From assembly GCF_003325475.1 (NCBI RefSeq), contig NZ_CP029495.1, forward strand, positions 3,534,001-3,598,000: 64,000 nucleotides of DNA, written 5' to 3'. Below, piece after piece: positions 16,183 through 24,853 of the stretch (positions are counted from its first letter, which is position 1; every line of letters begins with the position of its first letter). Origin of the DNA: Chromobacterium phragmitis (GTDB lineage Bacteria > Pseudomonadota > Gammaproteobacteria > Burkholderiales > Chromobacteriaceae). Both the position numbers and the translations under genes were made by a program. The notes under the pieces were generated by a model. That model had not been told where the DNA came from, searched no databases, and was given only the letters and a program-made list of their open reading frames with translations.

Positions 16183-17460
16183 CTATTGCGCCGCAGCCTT
16201 CAGCGCCTGGCCGATATCGGCCAGGATGTCGTCGATGTGCTCGATGCCGATCGACAGCCGCACCAGCTCAGGCCGCACGCCGGCCTGCAACTGTTCCTCC
16301 GGCGACAGCTGGCGGTGGGTGGTGGTGGCCGGGTGGCAGGCGAGCGATTTGGCGTCGCCGATATTCACCAGCCGCGTCACCAGCTGCAGCGCGTCGATGA
16401 AGCGGCCGCCGGCTGCGGCGCCGCCCTTGATGCCGAAGGATAGGATGCCGGAGGCGCGGCCGCCAAGGTAGCGGTCGGCCAGGGGCTTGCTGGGGTGGTC
16501 CGGCAGGGCGGCGTATTCCACCCATTCCACCGCCGGGCTTTCCTTCAGGAAGCGCGCCGCTTTCAAGGCGTTGTCGCAGATGCGGTCCATCCGCAGCGCC
16601 AGCGTCTCTATGCCCTGCAGGATCAGAAAGGCGTTGAACGGCGACAGCGCCGCGCCCATATTGCGCAGCGGCACCACCCGGGCGCGGGCGATGTAGGCGG
16701 CCTCGCCCAGCGCTTCCACGTAGTTGACGCCGTGGTAGCTGACGTCCGGCTCGTTCAGCCGCTTGAAGCGCGCCTGGTGTTGTCCCCATGGAAACTTGCC
16801 GGAATCGACGATGGCGCCGCCTATGCTGTTGCCGTGGCCGCCCAGGTATTTGGTCAGGCTGTGGACCACGATGTCGGCGCCATGCTCGAACGGCCGGCAC
16901 AGATAGGGCGAAGGCACGGTGTTGTCGACGATCAGCGGCAGGCCGTGTTTGTGCGCTTCTTCTGCGAAGGCGGCGAAGTCCACCACATTGCCCAGCGGGT
17001 TGCCGATCGACTCGCAGAACACGGCTTTGGTGCGCGCGTCCACCAGCGAGGCGATCGCCGCCGGGTTCTTGTAATCGACGAAGCGGACTTCGATGCCCAA
17101 CTGCGGGAAGGTGTGGGCGAACAGGTTGTAGGTGCCGCCGTACAGCGTGCGGGTGGCGATGATGTTGTCGCCGGATTCGGCGATGGTCTGGATCGAATAG
17201 CTGACCGCCGCCATGCCGGACGCCACCGCCAGCGCGCCGATGCCGCCCTCAAGCGCCGCTATCCGCTTTTCCAGCACGTCGGTGGTGGGGTTCATGATGC
17301 GGGTGTAGATATTGCCCTGCACCTTGAGGTCGAACAGGTCGGCGCCGTGCTGGGTGCTGTCGAAGGCGTAGCTGGTGGTCTGGTACAGCGGCACCGCCAC
17401 CGCCTTGGTGGTCGGGTCCGGGCTGTAGCCGGCATGGACGGCTAGGGTTTCCAGTTTCAT
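16183..17460 (-). CDS. metY: O-acetylhomoserine sulfhydrylase (PLP-dependent Cys/Met metabolism enzyme)
   Basis: 425 residues, typical of the MetY branch, which is longer than MetB/MetZ. It makes homocysteine from O-acetylhomoserine and sulfide. The N-terminal 'ETLAVHAGYSPDPTT', the phosphate-binding 'ASGMAAVSYSI', 'VDNTVPSPYL', and the PLP lysine Lys204 in 'SLTKYLGGHG' are all present, as is the C-terminal 'HPATTTHRQL'. A GGAG ribosome site precedes the ATG. The MocR-type regulator gene lies 100 bp upstream on the same strand, and a 7-bp inverted repeat sits in that gap. A related activity (methionine gamma-lyase) is possible but less likely given length and motifs. Confidence 0.95.
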   Translation of the reverse strand: MKLETLAVHAGYSPDPTTKAVAVPLYQTTSYAFDSTQHGADLFDLKVQGNIYTRIMNPTTDVLEKRIAALEGGIGALAVASGMAAVSYSIQTIAESGDNIIATRTLYGGTYNLFAHTFPQLGIEVRFVDYKNPAAIASLVDARTKAVFCESIGNPLGNVVDFAAFAEEAHKHGLPLIVDNTVPSPYLCRPFEHGADIVVHSLTKYLGGHGNSIGGAIVDSGKFPWGQHQARFKRLNEPDVSYHGVNYVEALGEAAYIARARVVPLRNMGAALSPFNAFLILQGIETLALRMDRICDNALKAARFLKESPAVEWVEYAALPDHPSKPLADRYLGGRASGILSFGIKGGAAAGGRFIDALQLVTRLVNIGDAKSLACHPATTTHRQLSPEEQLQAGVRPELVRLSIGIEHIDDILADIGQALKAAAQ

Positions 17461-17534
17461 CGAGCGGCTCCTGTCAGGCGTTTGTCATGGCTGTTCACCT
17501 TATCGCCGGCCTGATCGAATCGCAAGAACATAAA

Positions 17535-17553
17535 AATCATACTGAATATGATT
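17535..17553. promoter_or_regulatory. Inverted repeat upstream of metY
   Basis: AATCATA (17535-17541), CTGAA, TATGATT (17547-17553) is a perfect 7-bp inverted repeat 75 bp before the metY start and just after the MocR stop codon. It could be an operator for a sulfur or methionine regulator; the sequence does not match the MetR or MetJ consensus that I know. Confidence 0.4.
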
Positions 17554-17560
17554 GTCCGTT

Positions 17561-18988
17561 CTAATGAACCTGGGACAGCTCTTCCGCCAGTTCGCCCACC
17601 CGGGCCAAGGCGCGCTGGTAGGCTTCGTTCCACGGGTAGCAGCAGGACAGCCGCAGGCAGTTGCGGTAACGGTCCTTGGCCGAATACATGGCGCCGGGGC
17701 CGATGGTGATCCGTTCCGCCAGCGCGGCCTGGAACAGCCGCATGGCGTCGGCGTGGCTGGGCAGTTCCACCCACAGCAGGCAGCCGCCAGAGGGCAGGGT
17801 GGCGCGGGTGCCGGCGGGGAAATGCTGCGCCACCGCGCCGCGCAGCTTTTCCATCTGGCTGATGAAGTGGCGCCGCAGCAGCCGCAGGTGGTGGTCGTAG
17901 CCGCCGTTTTCCAGGTATTCGGCCAGCGTTTCCTCCAAGAGCGCCGGCTGGCCCAGGCTGCTGGAAAACTTCAGCCTCCGCACCTGGCTGAGGAAGCGGC
18001 CCGGCGCGATCCAGCCGATGCGAAAGCCCGGCGCCAGCGTCTTGCTGTAGCCGGAGCACAGCAGCACCCAGCCGTCGCGGTCGTAAGCCTTGACCGCGTC
18101 CGGCGTGGCGTGGCCGTAAAACAGCTCGGCATGAGGCGCGTCCTCGATCAGCGGCACCTGGTAGTCGTTGACCAGTTTGGCCAGTCTTTGCTTGGCTTCC
18201 GGCGGCATGGTGCTGCCCAGCGGGTTGTGCACGGTGGGCATGGCGACGACGGCGTTGAGCCGTTTTTCCGACAGCAGCAGCTCCAGCGCGTCCAGCGCCA
18301 GGCCGCTAGTGGGGTGGGTGGGGATCTCGATCACCGTGAGGCCCAGATCCTTCAGCAGCGGCAGCAGCGCGAAATAGGTGGGCGATTCCACGCCCACGGT
18401 ATCGCCCGGTTTGCAGGTGGCGCGCAGCGCCAGTTGCAGCGCTTCGGTGCAACCGTTGCTGATCACCAAGTCGTCGGCCGCCAGCACGCAGCCCCAGCTG
18501 ACCGCGCGCTGGGCGATCTGCCGCCGCAGCCGCTCCGAGCCTGGCGGGAAAGGGTAGTCGGTGGTCAGTTCCGGATGCTGGCGCAGCAGCCGGCCCATGA
18601 TGTGCTTGAAGCGGGTGGTGGGGTAGAAGTCGCTGCCCCGCGGGCTGGCCAGCGACAGGTCGATGAAGTCGGCCTGGTTTTGCGCGCCCACCACCGCCTC
18701 GATCAGGTCCACCACTTCTCCGGTATGGTGGGCAGCGCTTTGGCGGCGCATCCGCGGCAGCGGCAGGGTGGCGGCCGATTTGACGTAGAAGCCGGACTGC
18801 GGCCGCGCCTCGATCAGGCCGCGGTCTTCCAGCGTGCGGTAGGTCAGCAGGATGGTGGAGGGGCTGACCTTGTGCATCTCGCAGGCCTTGCGTACCGAGG
18901 GCAGGCGCTCGCCGGGGCGAACGGTGCCGTTCTGGATCAAGGTTGTCCATTCGTTGACCAGTTGCTGATACAGCGGTTCGCCGCTCAT
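17561..18988 (-). CDS. MocR-type regulator: GntR DNA-binding domain fused to an aminotransferase fold
   Basis: 475 residues. The N-terminal ~75 residues are a GntR winged helix ('YQQLVNEWTTLIQNGTV', 'LPSVRKACEMHKVSPSTIL'). The rest is a type I PLP aminotransferase fold with 'SNGCTEALQLALRA', 'PTYFALL', 'HNPLGSTM' and the PLP lysine Lys316 in 'YSKTLAPGFRIGW'. MocR proteins bind PLP and sense amino acids or vitamins rather than catalysing transamination. The start at 18988 has a perfect AAGGAGG site; the frame extends further upstream without one. It is divergent from a LysE-type exporter across a 222-bp spacer with a perfect inverted repeat, so exporter control is the likely job. Confidence 0.94.
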   Translation of the reverse strand: MSGEPLYQQLVNEWTTLIQNGTVRPGERLPSVRKACEMHKVSPSTILLTYRTLEDRGLIEARPQSGFYVKSAATLPLPRMRRQSAAHHTGEVVDLIEAVVGAQNQADFIDLSLASPRGSDFYPTTRFKHIMGRLLRQHPELTTDYPFPPGSERLRRQIAQRAVSWGCVLAADDLVISNGCTEALQLALRATCKPGDTVGVESPTYFALLPLLKDLGLTVIEIPTHPTSGLALDALELLLSEKRLNAVVAMPTVHNPLGSTMPPEAKQRLAKLVNDYQVPLIEDAPHAELFYGHATPDAVKAYDRDGWVLLCSGYSKTLAPGFRIGWIAPGRFLSQVRRLKFSSSLGQPALLEETLAEYLENGGYDHHLRLLRRHFISQMEKLRGAVAQHFPAGTRATLPSGGCLLWVELPSHADAMRLFQAALAERITIGPGAMYSAKDRYRNCLRLSCCYPWNEAYQRALARVGELAEELSQVH

Positions 18989-19056
18989 GCGGGCCTCCTT
19001 GGCGAGGTGGTGAGTACAGAAAATCCGGCGGGCGGCACAGTTTTGCCTGAAACCAA

Positions 19057-19090
19057 CCATAACAGTTGCTGATTGATCAAACTGTTATGG
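19057..19090. promoter_or_regulatory. Perfect 11-bp inverted repeat, probable MocR operator
   Basis: CCATAACAGTT (19057-19067) and AACTGTTATGG (19080-19090) are exact reverse complements separated by 12 bp, so the half-site centres are 23 bp apart, about two helical turns. The repeat lies between the MocR gene and the lysE-type gene and overlaps the likely promoters. The spacer also contains the small palindrome TTGATCAA. Confidence 0.7.
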
Positions 19091-19210
19091 TCTCAATTCT
19101 ATTTTTCTGAATCTGTAATTGTCTAGTCCAAACGCCTATCATGACCGCCTTGAGTCGGGGCATGCCCCGTGTGGCCCGGCGGCACGCCGGTTGCGGTTTC
19201 AGGAGTGGTC

Positions 19211-19834
19211 ATGAATCTGGTTGCGCTCGTTACATATCTGCTGGTGATGTCCATCACCCCCGGTCCCAACAATCTGGTGCTGGCCTCTGCCAGCGTCAAT
19301 TTCGGCTTCTCCCGCACTTTGCCCATGTTGCTGGGCATGGCGCTGGGCCTATCGTTGCAGCTTGGCGCGCTGACCCTGTTCCTGGGCGCGGTGATGTCGC
19401 TGATGGCGTCGCTGCAGCTCTACCTTGCCATCGCCGGCTGCGGCTATTTGTTGTGGCTGTCCTGGAACCTGGCTCGAGCCGGCAAGGCGGGCGGCGGCGC
19501 GGCGGCGCGGCCGATGGGCTTTTTCGGCGGGCTGATGTTCAACTGGCTGAACCCCAAGGTATGGCTGATGGGCTTCAATCTGGTGATGGTGTTCCTGCCG
19601 ACGCAGATGGACCCCTGGCGCGCGGCCATCGTGTTCGCGCTGGCAGCGTTCTTCACCAGTCTGCCTTGCGTGATCGTCTGGGCCGGCTCCGGCGTCGCCA
19701 TCGGCCGCTTTCTGGACTCTCCGCTGCGTTTGCGCGCTTTCAACTGCAGCATGGCCGCCATGCTGGCGGCGACCGCCATCTGGCTGCTGGCGGAGATGAT
19801 GCCGGCCCATTCGCTGGGCGCGCTGATGGCGTAA
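19211..19834 (+). CDS. LysE/RhtB family amino-acid exporter
   Basis: 207 residues with six hydrophobic helices, the family length. The N-terminal signature is present: 'SITPGPNNLVLASASVNFG' pattern within residues 13-32, then 'GYLLWLSWNLARAG' and 'FNWLNPKVWLM' about residue 115. RhtB/LysE proteins export amino acids such as threonine, lysine, homoserine or cysteine from the cytoplasm; the substrate is not readable here. The ATG at 19211 follows an AGGAG site. It is divergent from the MocR regulator and ends at a strong terminator. Confidence 0.93.
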   Translation: MNLVALVTYLLVMSITPGPNNLVLASASVNFGFSRTLPMLLGMALGLSLQLGALTLFLGAVMSLMASLQLYLAIAGCGYLLWLSWNLARAGKAGGGAAARPMGFFGGLMFNWLNPKVWLMGFNLVMVFLPTQMDPWRAAIVFALAAFFTSLPCVIVWAGSGVAIGRFLDSPLRLRAFNCSMAAMLAATAIWLLAEMMPAHSLGALMA

Positions 19835-19847
19835 GGCTGTTTTTTCC

Positions 19848-19873
19848 AAGCCCGCGTTTGCGGGCTTTTTTAT
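19848..19873 (+). terminator. Terminator after the LysE-type gene
   Basis: AAGCCCGC (19848-19855), GTTT loop, GCGGGCTT (19860-19867), then TTTTTA. The gltX -10 (TACAAT, 19882-19887) follows closely. Confidence 0.9.
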
Positions 19874-19924
19874 TGGCGGCGTACAATAGCCGCTTTCCCG
19901 ATTTTCCGCAGAGTCCTACTCATC

Positions 19925-21310
19925 ATGATCCGTACCCGTTTCGCCCCCAGTCCCACCGGCTATCTCCATATCGGCGGCGTGCGCACCGCGCTGTTTTCCT
20001 GGGCGTACGCCCGCAAGAACAACGGCGTGTTCGTGCTGCGCATCGAAGACACCGACCTGGAGCGCTCCACGCCGGAGTCTGTGAAGGCGATCCTGGACGG
20101 CATGCACTGGGTGGGCCTGGATTACGACGAAGGCCCGATCTACCAGACGCAGCGTTTCGACCGCTACAAGGAAGTGATCCGGCAACTGCTGGCCTCCGGC
20201 CACGCCTACCATTGCTATTGCAGCAAGGAAGAGCTGGAGGCGATGCGCGCCGAGCAGGAAGCCCGCGGCGACAAGCCGCGCTACGACCGCCGCTGGCGTC
20301 CGGAAGCCGGCAAGACGCTGCCGGCCATGCCGGAAGGCGTGCAGCCGGTGGTGCGCTTCAAGACTCCGCTGGACGGCGTCGTCGCTTGGGACGACGCGGT
20401 CAAGGGCCGCATCGAGATTTCCAATGAAGAACTGGACGACCTGATCATCGCCCGTCCGGACGGCAGCCCCACCTATAACTTCTGCGTGGTGGTGGACGAC
20501 TGGGACATGCAGATCACCCACGTGATCCGCGGCGACGACCACGTCAACAACACCCCGCGCCAGATCAACATCCTGAAGGCGCTGAACGCGCCGCTGCCGG
20601 TGTACGGCCACCTGCCGATGATCCTGAATGAAGACGGCCAGAAGATGTCCAAGCGCCGCGACGCGGTCAGCGTGGTGGACTACGCCGACAAGGGCATTCT
20701 GCCGGAGGCGCTGCTGAACTACCTGGCGCGTCTGGGCTGGGGCCACGGCGACGACGAATTCTTCTCCATGGAGCAGTTCGTCGAATGGTTCAGCCTGGAG
20801 GCGGTGAGTCCGTCGGCCAGCCGCTTCAACCATGAAAAATTCATGTGGCTGAACGCGCAGCACATCAAGGCGGCCGACAACGCGCGCCTGGCCGAGCTGA
20901 TCGCGCCGCGCCTGGCCGCCGCCCAGGTCGATATGGCTAGCGGCCCGGCCATAGTCGACGTGCTGGCGCTGGTGAAGGAGCGCGTGCAGGATCTGAACGC
21001 GCTGGCGCTGGAAGTGGATTACTTCTACAAGAAGCGCGAGCCGGCCGCCGCCGACGTGGAAAAGCACCTGGCCGGCGACGCCGTGGCGCGGATGGGCCGT
21101 TTCGCCGATCGTCTGGCCGCGCTGGAGGCCTGGACCGCCGAGTCCATCCATGAGCTGTTCAAGCCCTTCTGCGCCGACGAGGGCATCAAGATGGGCCAGC
21201 TGGGCATGCCGCTGCGCGTGCTGGTGTGCGGCACCACGCAGACGCCGTCGGTGGACGCCGTGCTGGCCTTGATCGGCAAGGACGAAGTGTTGCGCCGCAT
21301 CCGCGGCTGA
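19925..21310 (+). CDS. gltX: Glutamyl-tRNA synthetase
   Basis: 461 residues, usual for a discriminating-type bacterial GluRS. It charges tRNA-Glu in the cytoplasm. The class I HIGH motif is 'PSPTGYLHIGG' (residues 8-18) and the KMSKS-type motif is 'KMSKRRDA' near residue 240; 'IEDTDLERS' and 'TYNFCVVVDDWDM' are also diagnostic. The anticodon-binding domain fills the C-terminal third. The gene has its own promoter region behind the lysE terminator and its own terminator, so it is monocistronic. Confidence 0.98.
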   Translation: MIRTRFAPSPTGYLHIGGVRTALFSWAYARKNNGVFVLRIEDTDLERSTPESVKAILDGMHWVGLDYDEGPIYQTQRFDRYKEVIRQLLASGHAYHCYCSKEELEAMRAEQEARGDKPRYDRRWRPEAGKTLPAMPEGVQPVVRFKTPLDGVVAWDDAVKGRIEISNEELDDLIIARPDGSPTYNFCVVVDDWDMQITHVIRGDDHVNNTPRQINILKALNAPLPVYGHLPMILNEDGQKMSKRRDAVSVVDYADKGILPEALLNYLARLGWGHGDDEFFSMEQFVEWFSLEAVSPSASRFNHEKFMWLNAQHIKAADNARLAELIAPRLAAAQVDMASGPAIVDVLALVKERVQDLNALALEVDYFYKKREPAAADVEKHLAGDAVARMGRFADRLAALEAWTAESIHELFKPFCADEGIKMGQLGMPLRVLVCGTTQTPSVDAVLALIGKDEVLRRIRG

Positions 21311-21330
21311 TCGACCGCTCTTTCAATGAG

Positions 21331-21361
21331 AACGCCCCGCGGTTTGCGGGGCGTTTTGTTT
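21331..21361 (+). terminator. Terminator after gltX
   Basis: AACGCCCCGC (21331-21340), GGTTT loop, GCGGGGCGTT (21346-21355), then TTGTTT. Confidence 0.92.
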
Positions 21362-21390
21362 GGGCTGCCGTCTGCTCCGGGATTTGCCGC

Positions 21391-22170
21391 TCAGGCCCCG
21401 GCCTTGGCGGAAGGATGCCAGTGCAACACGCGGCGCTCCGCCCTGCCAACCAGCCAGTCCAGTCCCAGCGCGCAACCGGTCAGCACCACGATGCCGGCGA
21501 TGACGGCATTGATGTCGAATGCGCCTTCCGCCTGCAGGATCAGATAACCCATCCCTTGCGCCGAGCCAAGATACTCTCCCACCACGGCGCCGACGAATGC
21601 CATGCCGACGGCGTTGTGCATGCTGGAAAACAGCCAGCCCGCGGCAGACGGCAAGTAGACATGCCGCATCAGTTGCCGGCGGCTGGCGCCCAGCATGCGG
21701 GTGTTGGCCAGCAGCCGAGGATCGACTTCGCGCACGCCCTGATAGACATTGAAGAACACCACGAAAAACACCAGCGTGAAGCCCAGCGCCACTTTCGACG
21801 CCATGCCCAGTCCGAACCAGACTGCGAAAATCGGCGCGAGCACCACGCGCGGCATCGCGTTGGCCGCTTTGATGTAGGGGTCGAGCAGCAGGGCGGACAA
21901 TGGCGAAAGCGCCAGCCACAAGCCCATGCCGGCGCCGGCGACGGAACCGATCAGCAAGGCCAGAAAGGTCTCCAGCAGGGTCACGCCCAGGTGGGCGAAT
22001 ACGCTGCCGCTGGCGAACCAGTCGTATAGCTGCTGGGCGACCTTGGCGGGTTCGCCAAAGAAAAAGGGCGGCAGTATCTCGCTCGCGGTCAGCCACCACC
22101 ACGCGGCCAGCACGCTGATGAACAGCCCGGCCCTCAGGCCCAGCAGGGCGGTTGTCTGTTTCATAGGCAT
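21391..22170 (-). CDS. ABC transporter permease, NitT/TauT (SsuC/TauC-like) family
   Basis: 259 residues with about six membrane helices and the BPD permease EAA-type loop around 'YQGVREVDPRLLANTRMLGASRRQLMRHVYLPSA', which contacts the ATPase. The family imports sulfonates, taurine, nitrate or thiamine-pyrimidine precursors. It is the last gene of an SBP-ATPase-permease operon. Two starts fit: the ATG at 22170, or the ATG at 22164, whose ATGA overlap with the ATPase stop suggests translational coupling. The gene converges on gltX. Confidence 0.93.
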   Translation of the reverse strand: MPMKQTTALLGLRAGLFISVLAAWWWLTASEILPPFFFGEPAKVAQQLYDWFASGSVFAHLGVTLLETFLALLIGSVAGAGMGLWLALSPLSALLLDPYIKAANAMPRVVLAPIFAVWFGLGMASKVALGFTLVFFVVFFNVYQGVREVDPRLLANTRMLGASRRQLMRHVYLPSAAGWLFSSMHNAVGMAFVGAVVGEYLGSAQGMGYLILQAEGAFDINAVIAGIVVLTGCALGLDWLVGRAERRVLHWHPSAKAGA

Positions 22171-22943
22171 GCACTTACCGGCCTGGCCTGTTGTTTCAAC
22201 ACTTGCCAGAGCGCCGCGTGATAATCCATGAACTGAGGCTCCTGCAGCATGTTTTCCACATTGCGGGGATGGGGCAAGCGGATGGCGAGGTTTTCCACCA
22301 CCCGGCAGGACGGGCCCGCCGACAGCACCGCCACCCGGTCCGCCAGCGCGATGGCTTCCTGCAGATCATGGGTGATCAGCAGCACGGAGCGGCTTCGATT
22401 CTGCATCAGGCGCACCAGTTCGGCGCCCATTTCCTGCCTGAGCTGCGCGTCCAGCGCCGAAAACGGCTCGTCCAGCAGCAGAATGGGCGGCTCGGTGATC
22501 AGCATCTGGGCGAGCGCCGCCCGTTTTTTCATTCCGCCGGACAATTGCGCGGGGTGGCGGTCGGCATCGGCCGCCAGCCCTACGGTTTGCAGCCAGTGCC
22601 GCGCCCGGCGCTGGGCTTCCTCTTTCTTCACGCCGCGCAATGCCAGGCCCAACGCCACGTTGTCGAGCACGGATTTCCACGGCAGCAGGGTGTCGACTTG
22701 CTGCATGTAGCCGGCGTCACGGTTCAGGCCGGCCAATGGCCGGCCGTTGACCGTTACCTGTCCCGAGTCCGGCGTCTGCAGGCCGGCGGCGAGGTTCAAC
22801 AGCGTGGACTTGCCGCAGCCGGACGGCCCGACCAGCGCCAGAAACTCGCCTGGCATCAGCTGCAGGTCGAATCGTTCGACGACGGGCCGGCCCGGAAGAT
22901 AGCCAGCCGTCACTTTTTCAAATGCCAGCGCCGGCTGCATCAC
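22161..22943 (-). CDS. ABC transporter ATP-binding protein, NitT/TauT family
   Basis: 260 residues. Walker A is 'GPSGCGKST' at residues 39-47, the signature 'LSGGMKKR' lies near 139 and Walker B 'LLLDEPFSALD' near 158, with a switch His in 'LLITHDL'. It powers uptake through the neighbouring permease. The start is either GTG at 22943 or ATG at 22940, both overlapping the stop of the upstream substrate-binding gene, so the operon is tightly coupled. Confidence 0.95.
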   Translation of the reverse strand: MMQPALAFEKVTAGYLPGRPVVERFDLQLMPGEFLALVGPSGCGKSTLLNLAAGLQTPDSGQVTVNGRPLAGLNRDAGYMQQVDTLLPWKSVLDNVALGLALRGVKKEEAQRRARHWLQTVGLAADADRHPAQLSGGMKKRAALAQMLITEPPILLLDEPFSALDAQLRQEMGAELVRLMQNRSRSVLLITHDLQEAIALADRVAVLSAGPSCRVVENLAIRLPHPRNVENMLQEPQFMDYHAALWQVLKQQARPVSACL

Positions 22944-23977
22944 GGCTTCGCGATCTGTTTGGCCGCCTTCAGCGCGAAACGATTGTCGTAGCTATGTTCC
23001 GGCTGCACTCGCCTCAATGCCGGATTGCTGGCGAGCAGGGACTGGTAGACATTCCGCGCCGCTTCGGCCGTCATCACCCCGTCCGCGGTGTAGGAAGGCA
23101 TGCTCTTGACCAGCGCTTGCTGATAAATGGCGGGGTTCTTGCCGTAAAAGGAAGGAGGAACGGCGGCGACGATCTGTTGCGGGGTCGCCTGCTTCAGCCA
23201 GGCTAACGCGCGCACCATCGCATTGGCCACCGCCTGCGCGGTTTTCGGATTTTTCTGGATGAAATCGGTCTTGGCGTAAATCGATCCCGCGGCATAGCTG
23301 CCGCCGTAGACCGCTTTGGTGTCGCTAAGCTTTCGGGTGTCGACCACCGCGACGCCGGTGCCGTTCCTCTCCAGCACGCTGAGGCTGGGATCCACGCTGA
23401 CCAGCGCGTCGATCTGGCCGCTTTCCAGCGCGGCGATGGCGGTGGCGCCGGTGCCCACCCCGATCGCCGAGACGGCGTCCGGCTTGAGATTCGCCTTGGC
23501 CAGCAAGGCGTTCAGAAATAGATGCGTGCCGGAGCCCGGCGCGCTGACGCCCACTTTCAGGCCTTTCAGATCGGCTGGCGATCGCCAGGAAGCCGCTTTG
23601 TCGCGCGGCACCATCAGGGCCAGTCCCGGTATTTCGCCTTGGGTCACGATGGATTGGATCGGCTGGCCTTTGGCCTGCATCTGCAACACGTGTTCAAACG
23701 AACCCGACACCAGATCGGCGCTGCCGCCTACCAAGGCTTGCAAGGCTTTGGCCCCGCCGGGGAAGTCGACGATCTTGACGTTCAGGCCCTCGTCGCGGAA
23801 ATAGCCCCGCCGCTCGGCGATCGCGAATGGGAGGTAATACAGCACCCCGATGCCGCCCACCGCCATGGTGATGTCCCGTTTTTCCAATGCCGGGGCCGGC
23901 GCGGAGAAAGACAAAGGGGTAGCCAGCAGGCTGGCGAAACCCAGCCATAAAATCGTGCGACGCGAATGACGATTCAT
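22940..23977 (-). CDS. ABC transporter periplasmic substrate-binding protein (NMT1/THI5-like, SsuA family)
   Basis: 345 residues with an N-terminal signal peptide (about 1-30, hydrophobic core 'ILWLGFASLLATPLSF'). The mature protein has the NMT1/SsuA hallmarks: 'YYLPFAIAERRGYFRDEGLNV', 'GGAKALQALVGGSADLV', 'GLKVGV' and 'LESGQIDALVS'. It captures the substrate and delivers it to the permease downstream. Likely ligands are alkanesulfonates, nitrate-like anions or HMP-type thiamine precursors; motifs do not decide. It is the first gene of the operon and its promoter should lie in the 373-bp gap behind it. Confidence 0.93.
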   Translation of the reverse strand: MNRHSRRTILWLGFASLLATPLSFSAPAPALEKRDITMAVGGIGVLYYLPFAIAERRGYFRDEGLNVKIVDFPGGAKALQALVGGSADLVSGSFEHVLQMQAKGQPIQSIVTQGEIPGLALMVPRDKAASWRSPADLKGLKVGVSAPGSGTHLFLNALLAKANLKPDAVSAIGVGTGATAIAALESGQIDALVSVDPSLSVLERNGTGVAVVDTRKLSDTKAVYGGSYAAGSIYAKTDFIQKNPKTAQAVANAMVRALAWLKQATPQQIVAAVPPSFYGKNPAIYQQALVKSMPSYTADGVMTAEAARNVYQSLLASNPALRRVQPEHSYDNRFALKAAKQIAKP

Positions 23978-24350
23978 ATTCCGCTTTTCCTGTAGGGGGA
24001 ATCGAGCTGACTTTGACTTTTCGCGAAAGTTTCATGGTTCGGCGCTGCGGGCGCGTCACAGGCGCTGGCCAAGGAGGCGGGACGCGCTGGGCCGCATCCG
24101 GGCTGGTGTTTCGATGGTTGCATGCTGAGTGCCTGGCTGCAGCTTGGTGGCGGCGCGGGCCAGCAGCAGGGCGGGCTTGGCGCTTAGTGCCGGCTTCGGT
24201 GAGGGCGGCATGCCGCTGGGCTTGGTTTTCCTTCGCGAAGGGTTTGCTGGAGTTCGGAACATGGAAAGCGGACTGTTTGCTTGACCTGGCGCTGAAGAGG
24301 CAGCGTTTGAAATCATGGCCGCTTGTGGCGGTCCATCGTCTCTTCGAGCG
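23978..24350. other. Intergenic region between the ABC operon and crcB, no gene seen
   Basis: 373 bp. It should contain the promoter of the minus-strand ABC operon (right after 23977) and any terminator of crcB. A short imperfect palindrome, ACTTTTCGCGAAAGT (24015-24029), lies about 40 bp upstream of the binding-protein start. The open frames here are GC-driven and have no homology-like features. I see no RNA gene and no clear terminator. Confidence 0.5.
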
Positions 24351-24731
24351 TTAGCGTCGAAGCCAATGCCAACTGGCGATGCCGGCCATGGTCATCAACA
24401 ACGATCCGCTGACATGGACGGCGATGGCGGAGAATGCCGGCTGCAACTGGCCCTGGCGCAGCAGGTCCACGACTTCGGCCGAGAATGTGGAGAAGGTGGT
24501 CAGTCCGCCGCAAAAGCCGGTGATGATCAGCAGCCGCCACATTGGCGACAGCGAGGGCATGTCGGCGAAAAAGGCCACGGCCAGTCCGATGATGTAGCCG
24601 CCTATCAAGTTGGCGGCCAATGTGCCGGGCGGCAGCGAGGGAAGCAGGCTGTTCAGGCGCAGGCCCAGAAACCAGCGCAGCACGGCGCCGCAGGATGCGC
24701 CGACGGCGATGGCGAGTATGGATTTCCACAT
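24351..24731 (-). CDS. crcB: Fluoride exporter CrcB/Fluc
   Basis: 126 residues with four membrane helices. Fluc proteins are dual-topology dimeric fluoride channels that keep cytoplasmic fluoride low. The motifs are intact: 'GASCGAVLRW' at residues ~11-20, 'GTLAANLIGGYIIG' with the pore Asn around residue 41, and 'GFCGGLTTFSTFS' around 72-84 with the central sodium-site and Phe-box residues. In many bacteria crcB follows a fluoride riboswitch; the ~80 bp upstream here are short and I could not recognise one. A terminator for an upstream minus-strand gene precedes it. Confidence 0.95.
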   Translation of the reverse strand: MWKSILAIAVGASCGAVLRWFLGLRLNSLLPSLPPGTLAANLIGGYIIGLAVAFFADMPSLSPMWRLLIITGFCGGLTTFSTFSAEVVDLLRQGQLQPAFSAIAVHVSGSLLMTMAGIASWHWLRR

Positions 24732-24812
24732 GGGAGAGCTTGCAAGCGGTCAATGGCGGCCATTGTGCACCGCCGGCGAGTTTCCGGCTAGCGGGGCCGG
24801 CGCAGAGGGGGT

Positions 24813-24838
24813 AAAAAAAAGAGCCCCAGTGGGGCTCT
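24813..24838 (-). terminator. Intrinsic terminator on the minus strand
   Basis: On the minus strand AGAGCCCC, ACT, GGGGCTCT (24820-24838) is followed by eight T. It lies 15 bp beyond the stop of the small ORF at 24854-25063, upstream of crcB. That placement supports transcription of the small ORF. Confidence 0.9.
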
Positions 24839-24853
24839 GAATTGCACCTTCGC

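Noticed and set aside
24013..24354. 113-codon plus-strand frame between the ABC operon and crcB
   Set aside because: Trp/Arg/Ala-rich noise, no start context, overlaps the crcB 3' end.
24732..24812. Fluoride riboswitch in front of crcB
   Set aside because: The ~80-bp leader shows no pseudoknot-like pattern that I can recognise by eye; a covariance-model search would be needed.
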